The position numbers and the translations under genes were made by a program. From assembly GCA_965214435.1 (NCBI GenBank), contig OZ243960.1, forward strand, positions 1,922,001 through 1,986,000: DNA of 64,000 bases, given 5' to 3'. The notes under the pieces were generated by a model that was not told where the DNA came from, ran no database searches, and saw only the letters and a program-made list of their open reading frames with translations. The stretch comes from Rubrobacter_A sp965214435. Lineage in GTDB: Bacteria > Actinomycetota > Rubrobacteria > Rubrobacterales > Rubrobacteraceae. Positions 7,101 through 15,746 of this stretch are shown here, one piece after another (position 1 is the stretch's first letter; every line of letters begins with the position of its first letter).

Positions 7101-9355
7101 CCGTGGGGAGTGGAGCGGGAACCGCGGCCCGGATAGCCCTGTACACGGCCGTTGTAATGACCGGTCTCACCTTCAGCGTTCTGTTCGAGAGCGGAGAGGG
7201 CGTATCCTGGCTGTTCTTCGGGGCGGCGCTCGCGGCGCTCTGTACGGCATCCACGGGCCGGCACCGCTTTGCCCTGCTAGCGCCAGCCATTATCCTTTAC
7301 ACGCTGCTCGTAATCTACGGGTTGCCGCCAGTCTCCATAGGGGGCTGGCAGAGCCTCTTTTTGGAAGTCCGGAACGACGTTTACCAGGCCGCGGAGATCA
7401 TGTACCTGCAGCCCGTGCCCTACGACTACAGACCGGGTCTGCTCGTAATACTGCTGCCGGTGGTCATGTTGGTCTCCGCCTTTGCGACCTCGGCGACCCT
7501 CTACGAGAAGAGCCCGGTATTCTCCATAGTTACGCTCGGGCTGACCATCGGCGTTATAAGCACGGTGAGCTTTGAGACCGGCGTGGGACCGTACTTCGCG
7601 CTATTTATCATCTCCAGCGTGTTCCTGATACTTTTTACCGGAAGCTTCCGTTTTATGGAGGACGTCGGGTGGCCGGGCGTAGCGGCGGTTGCCGGCATCA
7701 CGCTCCTCGGGCTGACCCTGACGCTCGACCCTTTAAAAGACGTCGCCATCCGTCCGGCGCTCGTGGACTGGACGGAGATAGGTACCGGCGGCACCTCGCA
7801 CCTCGACGTGCAGGCCGACGTCGGTAGCTACCTGGATTCCGGCCGGGACACGGAGCTTCTGCGGGTCCGCAGCCAAGAGCCACTCCTCTGGCGCGGGGGA
7901 ACGCTCGACTACTTCGACGGCGTCCGGTGGTCCTCGACCGTCGAGCCCGGCGCCGATGACGGCGAGGAGATAGCCTCCGGCGTAGAGACCCGCGTCGTCC
8001 GCCAGCGGTTCCGGGTCCTAAACGCCGAAACAAACCTGGTCTTCGGGGGGTACCAGATATCCAACACTTCCCTGCCGGAAGCCGACCGGCGCTCCGACGG
8101 CTCGTGGGCGGTAGATGAGAATCTTTCCAAAGGTCGCTTCTACGAAATAATCTCCGAGGTGCCCCAGCCGACGACCGGCCAGCTACAAACCTCCGGGACT
8201 TCGTACCCGGCGGCGGTGAGGGAGAAGTTCCTCCAGATTCCGCAGAGTACCCCGAGGGTCGTGGGGGAGACGGCGGACGTAATAGAGCGCGAGTATTCGC
8301 CAGACACCCCTTACGAGACGGCCCGGGCGATAGAGCGCTACCTGGTCTACGACGGCGGCTTTGCTTACAACCTGGACGCGAACTTCCGCCGGGGAGACCG
8401 GGCGATAGAGCGGTTTCTAGGGGACGAGCGCGAAGGGTTCTGTACCCAGTTCGCAACCTCGATGGCGCTCGTGAGCCGGGAGATGGGCGTACCCGCGAGG
8501 GTGGTCTACGGGGCGTCCTCCGGGGAGAAGCTCGACACCAACGAGTACCTGGTCACCGGCCGGAACATGCACACCTGGGTTGAGGTCTACTTTCCCGGCG
8601 TCGGCTGGTACCCGTTCGACCCGACCCCCGGCTTCTCCGTACCACAGACAATGCAACAGAACGCAGCCCGGATCGAGCCGTCCGGAGACGGGCGGCAGGA
8701 CCTCATCCCTGGCAGCCCCGCTTACCGGGATGAGATCTCGAACTCCCCGGCCGGCGAGTCCGAGCTACGGGACACCGCTACCGGCGGTACCTCCGGCCCG
8801 CGCGAGGGAACCCCGGCGTGGCCGCTCTACATCTTTGCGCCGGCTCTATTACTGGTCGCCATACCGCTCTCCAAACGCAGCCTCCGCTTCTGGCGCTGGC
8901 CGGAGAACCTCTACCGGGACCTCATAGCCCGGCTCAGCGACGTGTTGCCGCCGGGCAAGAGCAGCGGTCTCGCGGGCTCACCGTCTCTGACACCGACCGA
9001 GAAACTGCTGCTGCTCTCCGGGGCTGCCGGGGTCGAGGAAGAAAGTTTCCGGGACTTCGCCCGGGCCTACTCCGACCACCTCTACTCCGGGAAACCACGA
9101 GCCGAGACCCGCACCCGGGTAACCCGCGCCTATGACCGGGCGGTTGAGTCGCTGGATAACCTTCCCCGGTGGCGGCGCGTCCTCGGGGCGTTAAACCCGG
9201 GCTCCCTAATGTTGCGGCTACAAAAGTCCCTGGCGGTATCGAAAAAGAAGGTGCAAAAAACGGCGCGGACCGTCTTCGGGGGCGTCGTCCGGTGGCTGTC
9301 GCGAAGGCTATCCCGCAGGTTGCCGGGACGGTCCTCCGCGAAAAAGCGGCGTTGA
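7085..9355 (+). CDS. TgpA-like membrane transglutaminase/protease
   Basis: A 756-residue protein. Several N-terminal membrane helices (to about residue 215; DUF3488/TgpA_N type) are followed by an extracytoplasmic domain with a transglutaminase core. The catalytic triad appears as Cys in EGFCTQFAT (about residue 453), His in NMHTWVEVYFPGVGWY (about 496) and Asp in PFDPTPG (about 512). A further membrane helix near 580 and a basic cytoplasmic tail (DUF4129-like region, ending in a lysine/arginine-rich stretch) complete it. It belongs to the MoxR-DUF58 operon, overlapping the upstream gene. A role in cell-wall or periplasmic protein modification is inferred from the family. Confidence 0.9.
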   Translation: MENRVAVGSGAGTAARIALYTAVVMTGLTFSVLFESGEGVSWLFFGAALAALCTASTGRHRFALLAPAIILYTLLVIYGLPPVSIGGWQSLFLEVRNDVYQAAEIMYLQPVPYDYRPGLLVILLPVVMLVSAFATSATLYEKSPVFSIVTLGLTIGVISTVSFETGVGPYFALFIISSVFLILFTGSFRFMEDVGWPGVAAVAGITLLGLTLTLDPLKDVAIRPALVDWTEIGTGGTSHLDVQADVGSYLDSGRDTELLRVRSQEPLLWRGGTLDYFDGVRWSSTVEPGADDGEEIASGVETRVVRQRFRVLNAETNLVFGGYQISNTSLPEADRRSDGSWAVDENLSKGRFYEIISEVPQPTTGQLQTSGTSYPAAVREKFLQIPQSTPRVVGETADVIEREYSPDTPYETARAIERYLVYDGGFAYNLDANFRRGDRAIERFLGDEREGFCTQFATSMALVSREMGVPARVVYGASSGEKLDTNEYLVTGRNMHTWVEVYFPGVGWYPFDPTPGFSVPQTMQQNAARIEPSGDGRQDLIPGSPAYRDEISNSPAGESELRDTATGGTSGPREGTPAWPLYIFAPALLLVAIPLSKRSLRFWRWPENLYRDLIARLSDVLPPGKSSGLAGSPSLTPTEKLLLLSGAAGVEEESFRDFARAYSDHLYSGKPRAETRTRVTRAYDRAVESLDNLPRWRRVLGALNPGSLMLRLQKSLAVSKKKVQKTARTVFGGVVRWLSRRLSRRLPGRSSAKKRR

Positions 9356-9379
9356 AGTATCGGCTGCGCGGTGTAATAA
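9352..9379 (+). promoter_or_regulatory. probable promoter of the iscA/erpA-like gene
   Basis: TTGAAG (9352-9357) overlaps the transglutaminase stop codon, and TAATAA lies at 9374-9379 preceded by TG, with a 16-base spacer. Transcription would begin about 50 bases before the ATG at 9435. Confidence 0.5.
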
Positions 9380-9434
9380 TCGGAGGAGTATTTCAGACGT
9401 TTTACTCTACCGCGGCCTTTTTCAGGGGGTGCTG

Positions 9435-9779
9435 ATGGATCAGAAGCAGACCACTATAGTATCCATAACCGACAACGCGGCCGACAAGGTCAAAGCGTTG
9501 ATGGAGCAGGAGGGCGAAGAGGACCTCGCTCTGCGCATCGGGGTTCGGCCGGGCGGCTGCTCCGGGTTCCAGTACTCGATCTATTTCGACGACGAGATCA
9601 ACGACGACGACGAGATTATCGAGACCAAGGGTGTCAAGGTCCTGATCGACGCCATGAGCGTCCCATACATAATGGGCAGCGAGTTCGACTACGTCGACGG
9701 TCTCATGGGTGCCGGCTTCGCCGTCAACAACCCGAACGTCCAGGGCGGCTGCGGCTGCGGCAGCTCCTTTACCTGCTAG
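9435..9779 (+). CDS. iron-sulfur cluster insertion protein, IscA/ErpA family
   Basis: A-type Fe-S carrier of 114 residues that delivers clusters to apo-proteins. The three conserved cysteines are present: Cys42 (GGCSG) and Cys106/Cys108 (GGCGCGSSF). An acidic loop (FDDEINDDDEI) lies in the middle. The ATG at 9435 is preferred over an upstream in-frame GTG because AGGGGG lies six bases before it. It has its own promoter and a strong terminator. No other Fe-S assembly gene is adjacent. Confidence 0.92.
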   Translation: MDQKQTTIVSITDNAADKVKALMEQEGEEDLALRIGVRPGGCSGFQYSIYFDDEINDDDEIIETKGVKVLIDAMSVPYIMGSEFDYVDGLMGAGFAVNNPNVQGGCGCGSSFTC

Positions 9780-9833
9780 CGCTCGCTAGTAACCGCTAGC
9801 ATCTGCTAGCACAGCATTACAGAGCGTTTATCG

Positions 9834-9865
9834 GCCCGGGGTTTTCAGCCCCGGGCTTCTGTTTT
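9834..9865 (+). terminator. rho-independent terminator after the IscA/ErpA gene
   Basis: Perfect 8-bp stem GCCCGGGG/CCCCGGGC with a 7-base loop, followed by TTCTGTTTT. It lies between convergent genes. The preceding 9776-9810 segment carries four closely spaced CTAGC motifs. Confidence 0.8.
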
Positions 9866-9870
9866 GCTAC

Positions 9871-10026
9871 CTAACTTTTCTCCTCGTCCTCCGGAGGGTT
9901 ATTTATCGGGTCCAGTTCTTCCTCGCCTTCAACGGTGTGGCGTGGTTTGTAGATAACAAAAAACCACAGCGCCGCCGCGATGACCGCGATCAGGATTAAC
10001 CCCCCAAACTGCCAGAGTTCCGACAC
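9871..10026 (-). CDS. small single-pass membrane protein (51 aa)
   Basis: A short frame starting at GTG (10026-10024) that overlaps the NUDIX stop by one base (TAGTG). Residues 8-27 form one strong hydrophobic helix (GGLILIAVIAAALWFFVIY). A short basic patch (KPRH) and a very acidic tail (GEEELDP..., PPEDEEK) follow. The predicted topology, by positive-inside, puts the tail in the cytoplasm. No family is recognised. Coupling to the upstream NUDIX gene and the clean signal-free composition support a real gene; it is below usual ORF-length cut-offs. Confidence 0.6.
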   Translation of the reverse strand: MSELWQFGGLILIAVIAAALWFFVIYKPRHTVEGEEELDPINNPPEDEEKS

Positions 10027-10619
10027 TATTTCCCCCTCAAGCTTTCGCTCTTGTCTAACTTCTCCAGGGCCAGCATGACCGCTGCGACCCCGCTGGAGCT
10101 TACTAACCGTCCGTCGTGGACCAGCCCTCGCACCTCCCCGACCGGGACTTCAACGGTTTCGAGCCGCTCGTGTTCGTCGAGGTTCTGGCCGGAGATCTTC
10201 TCGACGTCGCGGGCGAGGTACAGGTAAGCCCAATTGTCCTTTAAGCTCGGTGAAGACGCTATAGCTCCCAGAGCGGTCCACTCGCCGCCCGCGCAGCCGG
10301 TTTCCTCCTGTAGTTCACGCTGGGCCGCAGCCTCCGGTTCTTCTCCGGTATCGACGAGCCCGGCCGGAAGCCCGAGTTCCATACGTTCCAGAGGAGGACG
10401 GTACTGGCGGACCAAGATCACGTTTCCCTCCCTAGTTACGGGGAAGATTATGGCGGCGTCCGGGCGCTCCAGGACGTAGTAGTTCTCCTTGACCTTCCCG
10501 TCGGGTAGCCGGAGCCTATCGGACCGGACCGTGAAGTACGGCGTCTCCATAAGCTTCTTGGAGGAAAGTCTCTCCCAGCCTTTCAGGGCTGAACTTTCGC
10601 CGGGACCGCTACCGGACAT
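10026..10619 (-). CDS. NUDIX hydrolase, ADP-ribose pyrophosphatase type
   Basis: Nucleoside-diphosphate-X hydrolase of 197 residues. The NUDIX box is complete: Gly in GLVDTGEE, then Glu, then REL-EETG. The arrangement VRQYRPP and LELGLPAG-like flanks (RMELGLPAGLVD) match ADP-ribose/ADP-sugar pyrophosphatases. The ATG at 10619 is chosen because GGGGGAG lies six bases upstream; a longer TTG frame adds five residues. It overlaps the stop of the upstream receiver-like gene (10609) and is followed by the 51-residue membrane protein, so the three genes form an operon. Confidence 0.87.
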   Translation of the reverse strand: MSGSGPGESSALKGWERLSSKKLMETPYFTVRSDRLRLPDGKVKENYYVLERPDAAIIFPVTREGNVILVRQYRPPLERMELGLPAGLVDTGEEPEAAAQRELQEETGCAGGEWTALGAIASSPSLKDNWAYLYLARDVEKISGQNLDEHERLETVEVPVGEVRGLVHDGRLVSSSGVAAVMLALEKLDKSESLRGK

Positions 10620-10980
10620 GGGTCGCTCCCCCAAGGATCTTCGGCAGGTCTTTTGTAAAGGCGCTGCGGGCCACGACCCTGTCGCAGCCGGCTTCGCGGG
10701 CGGAGAGGGCGAGGTCGGTCTGGACGTGGGAGAGAAAGCCGACGGTTTGAAGCCCCGAGAGCCCGCCGCCGGACTTGACCTCCCGGATTATCTCCAGCGG
10801 CTCAAAGCGGGCGGAGTTGAGGTCGAGGACTAGAAGGTCGGGCGGGGATTCGTGGAGCGTGGCGAAAAGCTTCCGGGGGCTGCGGGGAAAGCTGGCCTCG
10901 ATCCCGAGTTCCTTTGCGGTCTCGGAGATCTTGCTTCGGAACAACAGGTCTTCTACGGCTGCCACGACCCTACGCGTCAC
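10609..10980 (-). CDS. degenerate receiver-domain (pseudo-receiver) protein
   Basis: A stand-alone 123-residue domain with the CheY-like pattern: hydrophobic strand VVAAVEDLLF, then LLVLDLNSARFEP where the phosphoacceptor Asp would be, TVGFLSHV and CDRVVARSAF. The usual N-terminal acidic pair is reduced to one Glu-Asp after a shifted strand, and the conserved Lys is replaced (VVARSAF instead of KPF). Classical phosphorelay switching therefore looks impaired. Start at GTG with GGAG seven bases upstream. It leads the operon with the NUDIX hydrolase; the link between the two is unknown. Confidence 0.7.
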   Translation of the reverse strand: MTRRVVAAVEDLLFRSKISETAKELGIEASFPRSPRKLFATLHESPPDLLVLDLNSARFEPLEIIREVKSGGGLSGLQTVGFLSHVQTDLALSAREAGCDRVVARSAFTKDLPKILGGATHVR

Positions 10981-11032
10981 CGGCGGCTCCTCGTCTGTGT
11001 GGGGTATTTCCTTTACATTCTAACCGCCCGGC

Positions 11033-12856
11033 TTGCGGTATCCTCTGTATGTGCCAAAAACGTTTAGTAACTTACGGATAAACCTCCGGCGTACCTCGGA
11101 GACACTCTCACATTTCGTACCGTTCCTGAAACCCCGCCGGTTGGGGCTCCTCGCGGCGCTGATACTGCTGTTCGCGGAGACGGGGATGAGTCTGGCTACC
11201 CCGTGGCCGCTGGCCCTGACGCTCGATCGCGTGGTCAAGTCGAACCCGGAACCGGTCTTCGGGATGGACCCGGTGACCCTGCTCGCGGTGATAGCTTTCC
11301 TAACGGTGTTTTTAACGGCGGCGAGCCGGGGAGTCGCGGCTTACCGGCGCTACCTGATGCAGAAGCTCGGGCAGCAGACCGTGTTCGACATGCGCGAGGC
11401 GCTCTACAAAAAGGTTCACGCCCTCGGGCTCGACTACCACGGCGAGCGGCGGACCGGGGATACCATCACGCGGGTAACCAGCGACGTAAAAGAAGTCCGG
11501 AGCCTGCTCGTGGACTCTATCGTGGAGATCGGCTCGTCCGTTTTTATCCTGGTCGGGATGCTGACGGTTATGTTGCTGCTGAGCTGGCAGTTGACCCTGC
11601 TGGCTCTGGTTACAGTCCCGTTTCTGTTTCTCGCAATAAAGCTCTACCGGAAGTCCCTGATCGAGCGGATGCGGGTCGTTCGTACCCGCGAGGGGGCGAT
11701 AGCGTCGGTGATCCAGGAAGCCATAACCGGCATCCGGGCGGTCAAGATCTTCGGCCGCGAGAACGACGAGCTGCGCCGCTTCCAGAAAGAAAGCCACGAG
11801 TCTCTGGATGCCAGCGTAGACTCCTCGCTTATCGAGGCGAAGTTCAGCATCTTGCTCGGGGTCGTCGGCGGTTTCGGCACCGCGCTCGTCCTGTACTTCG
11901 GTGCCCGCCAGGTGCTCGCGGAATCTCTCACCCTCGGACAGCTTACCGTGATAATCGGCTACGTCGGCCTCCTGCTCTCGCCGCTGTGGGCGCTCAGCCG
12001 CCAGGTAAACCAGATCGGCAAGTCCCTGGTCTCCGGCGAGCGCATCGTGGAACTACTGAACGCCGACCCGACCGTCAAGGAATCCCCGGATGCCGTATCC
12101 GCCCCGCGCCTCGACGGCCGGGTAACGTTCGAGAATGTGTTTTTCTCCTACGGGGAAGAAGCCGGGGAGGTGCTGCGCGGCATGAGCTTCGAGGCGGAAC
12201 CCGGCAGCCGGGTGGCGCTCGTCGGGGTGAGCGGCGCGGGAAAGACGACTGTGACCAGCCTGCTCGCCCGCCTCTACGACCCGCAAAAGGGCCGGGTAGA
12301 GATCGACGGCCGCGACATAAAGAACTTTACCCTGAAGTCGCTGCGGGACTCCATAACCTTTGTGCCCCAGGAGCCGATGCTGTTCCGGGCGACGGTCGCG
12401 GAGAACATCTCCTACGGCCGGGCGGAGGCTACCAGAGAAGATATAGCAAGCGCCGCCAGGCTCGCCGGGGCCGACGGGTTTATCCGGGAGATGCCCGACG
12501 GCTACGACACACTGCTCTCGGAGCGGGGCGATAGTCTGTCCGGTGGTCAGCGGCAGCGGATCTCCATAGCGCGGGCGATGCTCCGGGACACCCCGATCCT
12601 GATCCTGGACGAGCCGCAGTCCGGGCTCGACGCCGAGGCCGCCGACGCCATCGAGGGCAACTGGCAGGCGCTGACCGCCGGAAGGACGACGTTTATCATC
12701 GCCCACGAGATGAGGCTCGTCCGGGACGCCGACAGAATACTCGTCATCGACGGCGGGAGAGTCGCCGAGAGCGGGAGCCACGATGACCTGGTTTCGGCCG
12801 GCGGCTTATACTCCCGGCTAAACTCCTTGCAGGACCGTACCCCGATACAGCCGTAG
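11033..12856 (+). CDS. ABC transporter, fused permease and ATPase (exporter type)
   Basis: Half-transporter of 607 residues. An N-terminal six-helix exporter domain (residues about 35-320, with LGLDYHGERRTGDTITRVTSDV as coupling region in pieces) precedes a nucleotide-binding domain. That domain has Walker A (GVSGAGKTT), Q-loop (VPQEPMLF), signature (LSGGQ), Walker B (ILILDEPQSGLD) and H-loop (IAHEM). Substrate unknown (lipid or multidrug by family). No ribosome binding site is seen before the TTG at 11033 or the alternative GTG at 11051, so the start is uncertain and translation may be leaderless. Confidence 0.88.
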   Translation: MRYPLYVPKTFSNLRINLRRTSETLSHFVPFLKPRRLGLLAALILLFAETGMSLATPWPLALTLDRVVKSNPEPVFGMDPVTLLAVIAFLTVFLTAASRGVAAYRRYLMQKLGQQTVFDMREALYKKVHALGLDYHGERRTGDTITRVTSDVKEVRSLLVDSIVEIGSSVFILVGMLTVMLLLSWQLTLLALVTVPFLFLAIKLYRKSLIERMRVVRTREGAIASVIQEAITGIRAVKIFGRENDELRRFQKESHESLDASVDSSLIEAKFSILLGVVGGFGTALVLYFGARQVLAESLTLGQLTVIIGYVGLLLSPLWALSRQVNQIGKSLVSGERIVELLNADPTVKESPDAVSAPRLDGRVTFENVFFSYGEEAGEVLRGMSFEAEPGSRVALVGVSGAGKTTVTSLLARLYDPQKGRVEIDGRDIKNFTLKSLRDSITFVPQEPMLFRATVAENISYGRAEATREDIASAARLAGADGFIREMPDGYDTLLSERGDSLSGGQRQRISIARAMLRDTPILILDEPQSGLDAEAADAIEGNWQALTAGRTTFIIAHEMRLVRDADRILVIDGGRVAESGSHDDLVSAGGLYSRLNSLQDRTPIQP

Positions 12857-12893
12857 AAACCTGGCGGCTTCCACAGAAAGGAGACGTTAGCGC

Positions 12894-12965
12894 ATGAAAG
12901 AGCTCATGGCGATCTCAGTCCTACTGACCCTCGTGGTCGTAGCCGTGTACATATCTTTCGCCTGA
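12894..12965 (+). CDS. 23-residue hydrophobic membrane peptide
   Basis: A 24-codon frame beginning ATG AAA GAG with AAGGAG about ten bases upstream. Product: MKELM then about 18 residues dominated by Ile, Leu, Val and Ala. It is one transmembrane helix and little else. It follows the ABC exporter by 37 bases and precedes a long hairpin, so it could be a co-expressed accessory subunit, comparable in size only to known mini-membrane proteins such as KdpF. No family is recognised. Confidence 0.5.
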   Translation: MKELMAISVLLTLVVVAVYISFA

Positions 12966-12987
12966 AAGATTAGAAGAGAAGAAAGGG

Positions 12988-13039
12988 GCCCGGCACGGCT
13001 CCTCGGCGAGTGGTGCGTGTTACCCGCCCCGTACCGGGC
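12988..13039 (+). terminator. long imperfect hairpin after the ABC transporter unit
   Basis: The arms GCCCGGCACGG (12988-12998) and CCGTACCGGGC (13029-13039) pair over 11 positions with one mismatch, around a 30-base loop. No T-run follows. It lies between convergent genes and may act as a terminator or a small structured RNA. Confidence 0.4.
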
Positions 13040-13083
13040 TAGGGTGGTTATCGGCCCGCCCGCCGGAAAACTTTAGCGCGGTC

Positions 13084-14442
13084 CTACTTTTTCTCTTCCG
13101 GCTCGTCGGTGCCGTCGGCGGACGGCTTCAGGTCGTTGTGGCTGAGGACCTGTACCTGGGCTACACGGGAGCCGTCTATCTCATCGACGCGCAGGGTATG
13201 ACCGTTGACCCGGACTTCGTCGCCGACTTCGGCGACGCGGCCGAGTTGCCCGAGAACAAGGCCGCCGATGGTATCGAAGTCTTCGCTCTCGAACCCTGAG
13301 TCAAGGGCATCGTTTACTACCTGGATCGGGATCCGGCCGTCCACCATGTAGGCTCCGTTGTCGAGCTTGCGCAGGGAAGGCTCTTCCTCGTCGAACTCGT
13401 CCCGGATCTCCCCGACTATCTCCTCGATAATGTCCTCCAGGGTAAACAGTCCCTCGAACGATCCCCACTCGTCGATAACGATAGCCATCTGAATCTCTTG
13501 TTTCTGGAAGTCCTCCAGGATGTCGTCGATGCGGCGGTTCTCCGGGACTATGAGAACCCCGCGCATCAGGTCCCGGGCGGTAACGTCGGCGTCGAGGCCG
13601 CCGTGGGTCTCAACGGCCCGTAGTACGTCTTTTACGTGTACTGTGCCTATTATGTTGTCCGCCGAGTCGTCCTCGTGCACCGGGTAGCGGGTGTAGTGAC
13701 CGGCCGCTGCGACCGTAATGAGGTCTTTTAGTGGCAGGTGCGCCGCCAACGTCACGGCGTCCGGGCGGGGGACCATGATCTCCCGGGCGCTGGTGTCTTC
13801 AAGGTCGAAGATGTTGTCCAGCATGTTCTCCTCGTCGGCGTCCAGAACACCCTGGCGGGTCGAGGTGGAGATGAGCATCCGCAACTCGCCCTCCGTGTGT
13901 GTCTCCTCGGTCTCCGAGATCGGCGGTATCCCAAAAAGTCTCACGAACGCATTGGCCGTGCCGTTGAACACGTAGATGCCGGGCAGGAACAGGTAGTAGA
14001 ACGCCCGCATAAACGGCGCCACGAAAAGCGAGGTACCCTCCGGCCGGGCTATCGCAACGCTCTTGGCCGCAAGCTCCCCGAAGACAACGTGCAGGAAAGT
14101 TATGATCAGGAAGGCGATAATGGGTATCGCGATAAGCGTGGTGCCTTCCGGGAGGCCGACCGCCAACGCCAGAGGTTCCAGCAAATGCTCGAAGGCGCGC
14201 TCGCCGACCCAGCCGAGGCCCAGGGACGCAATCGTGATCCCTAACTGGCACACGGAGAGGTAAGCGTCGAGCTTTCTGGTCGCAGTCTTGACCGCTCCGG
14301 CGGCGGCTTTGCCCTCCTCGACCAGCCGGTCTACCTGTGTAGCCCTTATCTTTACGAAGGCGAACTCCGCCGCCACGAACAAGGCATTCAAAGTAACCAG
14401 GAAAAGAGCTAGGAGCAGGCCAAGACTATCTAAGAGGAACAT
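13084..14442 (-). CDS. CNNM/CorC-like membrane protein with CBS pair (hemolysin-family label)
   Basis: Protein of 452 residues with a DUF21/CNNM transmembrane domain (residues about 1-200; LNALFVAAEFAFVKIR, LGLGWVGE), two CBS domains (about 210-340; REIMVPRPD, IVIDEWGSFEGLFTLEDI) and a C-terminal CorC_HlyC domain (about 350-435; VDGRIPIQVVNDAL, IGGLVLGQLG). Such proteins are linked to Mg2+/Co2+ transport or its regulation; the hemolysin name is historical. ATG start at 14442. It is a single gene with 150 bases to the next minus-strand gene upstream. Confidence 0.9.
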   Translation of the reverse strand: MFLLDSLGLLLALFLVTLNALFVAAEFAFVKIRATQVDRLVEEGKAAAGAVKTATRKLDAYLSVCQLGITIASLGLGWVGERAFEHLLEPLALAVGLPEGTTLIAIPIIAFLIITFLHVVFGELAAKSVAIARPEGTSLFVAPFMRAFYYLFLPGIYVFNGTANAFVRLFGIPPISETEETHTEGELRMLISTSTRQGVLDADEENMLDNIFDLEDTSAREIMVPRPDAVTLAAHLPLKDLITVAAAGHYTRYPVHEDDSADNIIGTVHVKDVLRAVETHGGLDADVTARDLMRGVLIVPENRRIDDILEDFQKQEIQMAIVIDEWGSFEGLFTLEDIIEEIVGEIRDEFDEEEPSLRKLDNGAYMVDGRIPIQVVNDALDSGFESEDFDTIGGLVLGQLGRVAEVGDEVRVNGHTLRVDEIDGSRVAQVQVLSHNDLKPSADGTDEPEEKK

Positions 14443-14592
14443 GTTAAGTGAATTTTCTCCCCGGGAGTAGTGCGTCGTCTAGAAAGCGACGCGCAGGTAC
14501 TTGATATCTCGTCGACGTTCATACCGATACGGACGAAGATAACCTACTCGGGACGCTTTTACAAGGCGCGCACTCTTCTCTACAGAACGTAC

Positions 14593-15693
14593 TTACCAAG
14601 AGCCCTCCGTGGGAAGCTCCCGCGCTGCCCGGCGCATCTTCTCTGCTGTATCTTGCCGGCGGGAGGGCACCGGACCCCGGCGGAACGCCGCGATGTAGCC
14701 CTCAAAGCTCCAGCTTTCGAGGAACTTTTCCGTGGCGGCGCGGCCGGACTCGTAGAGCGTCCGGGCTCTTTCAGGGGGAAGGTCGAAGTCCGTTATCCGG
14801 ACGCCGAGGGAGGGTACGGCGATGGTGCGGGCGAAGTCCGCGGTGTCGAGGTAGACCCGGTCGCGGGCTTCGAGGACGGTCAGGGCCAGGCTCTGCAGGT
14901 AGTCTACGAGGACGCCCGGCGGGCTACCGGCGGCTAGAAGAGGTACCCCTAGGCTCTCGGCCAGTGAGGAGCGTGGGTCGCCTACTGTTTTTAGCCCGAA
15001 CGTCGGCCACCGGGGCCCGCCTTCGACGTCGAAGAGCCAGACCGGGAAGTTCGAGAGGATGCCGCCGTCCACGATCAGGTGTTCCCGGCCCGTCCGCGGG
15101 TTTGTAAAGTGTACCGGCTCGAAGAAGATCGGGATGCTCGCGCTCATTCGTACCGCGAGCGCCACCTCCAGCTCGTCCGGATCTTTTATGCCAAGAACGC
15201 CCGCGTCCCGCGGCAAAACGAGCAGCCGCCGCTCCGTGAGGTCGGAGGCGACCACCTGCAGCCGGTAGCGGTAGCCCCGCCCGTGGCGCGGGTCATCCGG
15301 TGGATTCAGCCCGGCCAGGTCCCCGAAGGTCTTTATCCCCCGCGCGGCGAGCAGCCCTCGCACGAACTCGTACACGGCATCGCCCTCGTAGACACCGAGG
15401 TCCTTTAGAACGCTCAGGGGTTTACCGAGAAGGGGGATCCGGTCCTCCCAGCCGGTATCCAGAAAGTCGTCGTAATCCAGGTTCTGCACTATTTCCCGCA
15501 GCTCTTTGGCCGTGTAGCCCGCGGCCCGCAGCGCGGCGACTATGGCCCCGCTAGAAGTCCCCGCGAGCCGCTGGGGCACGAAACCGCGCTCTTCCAGGAC
15601 CGAGAGTGCGCCGACCAGCGCGATGCCCTTTACCCCGCCGCCCTCGAAAACGAGGTCTACGCGCCGCTCGTCTTCTCTATGCTTTGTGGTCAC
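14593..15693 (-). CDS. patatin-like phospholipase
   Basis: Serine hydrolase of 366 residues with the patatin Ser-Asp dyad. The oxyanion motif GGGVKG is near residue 18, the nucleophile motif GTSSG near residue 45 and the DGG motif (IVDGGILSNFP) near residue 210. Members release fatty acids from phospholipids. GTG start at 15693. The region 14443-14592 before its 3' end holds no supported gene. Confidence 0.88.
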   Translation of the reverse strand: MTTKHREDERRVDLVFEGGGVKGIALVGALSVLEERGFVPQRLAGTSSGAIVAALRAAGYTAKELREIVQNLDYDDFLDTGWEDRIPLLGKPLSVLKDLGVYEGDAVYEFVRGLLAARGIKTFGDLAGLNPPDDPRHGRGYRYRLQVVASDLTERRLLVLPRDAGVLGIKDPDELEVALAVRMSASIPIFFEPVHFTNPRTGREHLIVDGGILSNFPVWLFDVEGGPRWPTFGLKTVGDPRSSLAESLGVPLLAAGSPPGVLVDYLQSLALTVLEARDRVYLDTADFARTIAVPSLGVRITDFDLPPERARTLYESGRAATEKFLESWSFEGYIAAFRRGPVPSRRQDTAEKMRRAARELPTEGSW

Positions 15694-15746
15694 GCCGGGT
15701 ATGCTAGCACCTCCGGGGCTCTGGATACCGTGCTACGCTTTACTCC

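Noticed and set aside
7698..8456. 252-codon open frame on the minus strand
   Set aside because: Antisense to the transglutaminase gene, with Arg/Ser/Pro-rich composition and no motif.
11203..12534. 443-codon open frame on the plus strand
   Set aside because: It lies entirely inside the ABC transporter gene in another frame; its Arg/Gly/Pro-rich translation has no domain and is a GC-rich shadow.
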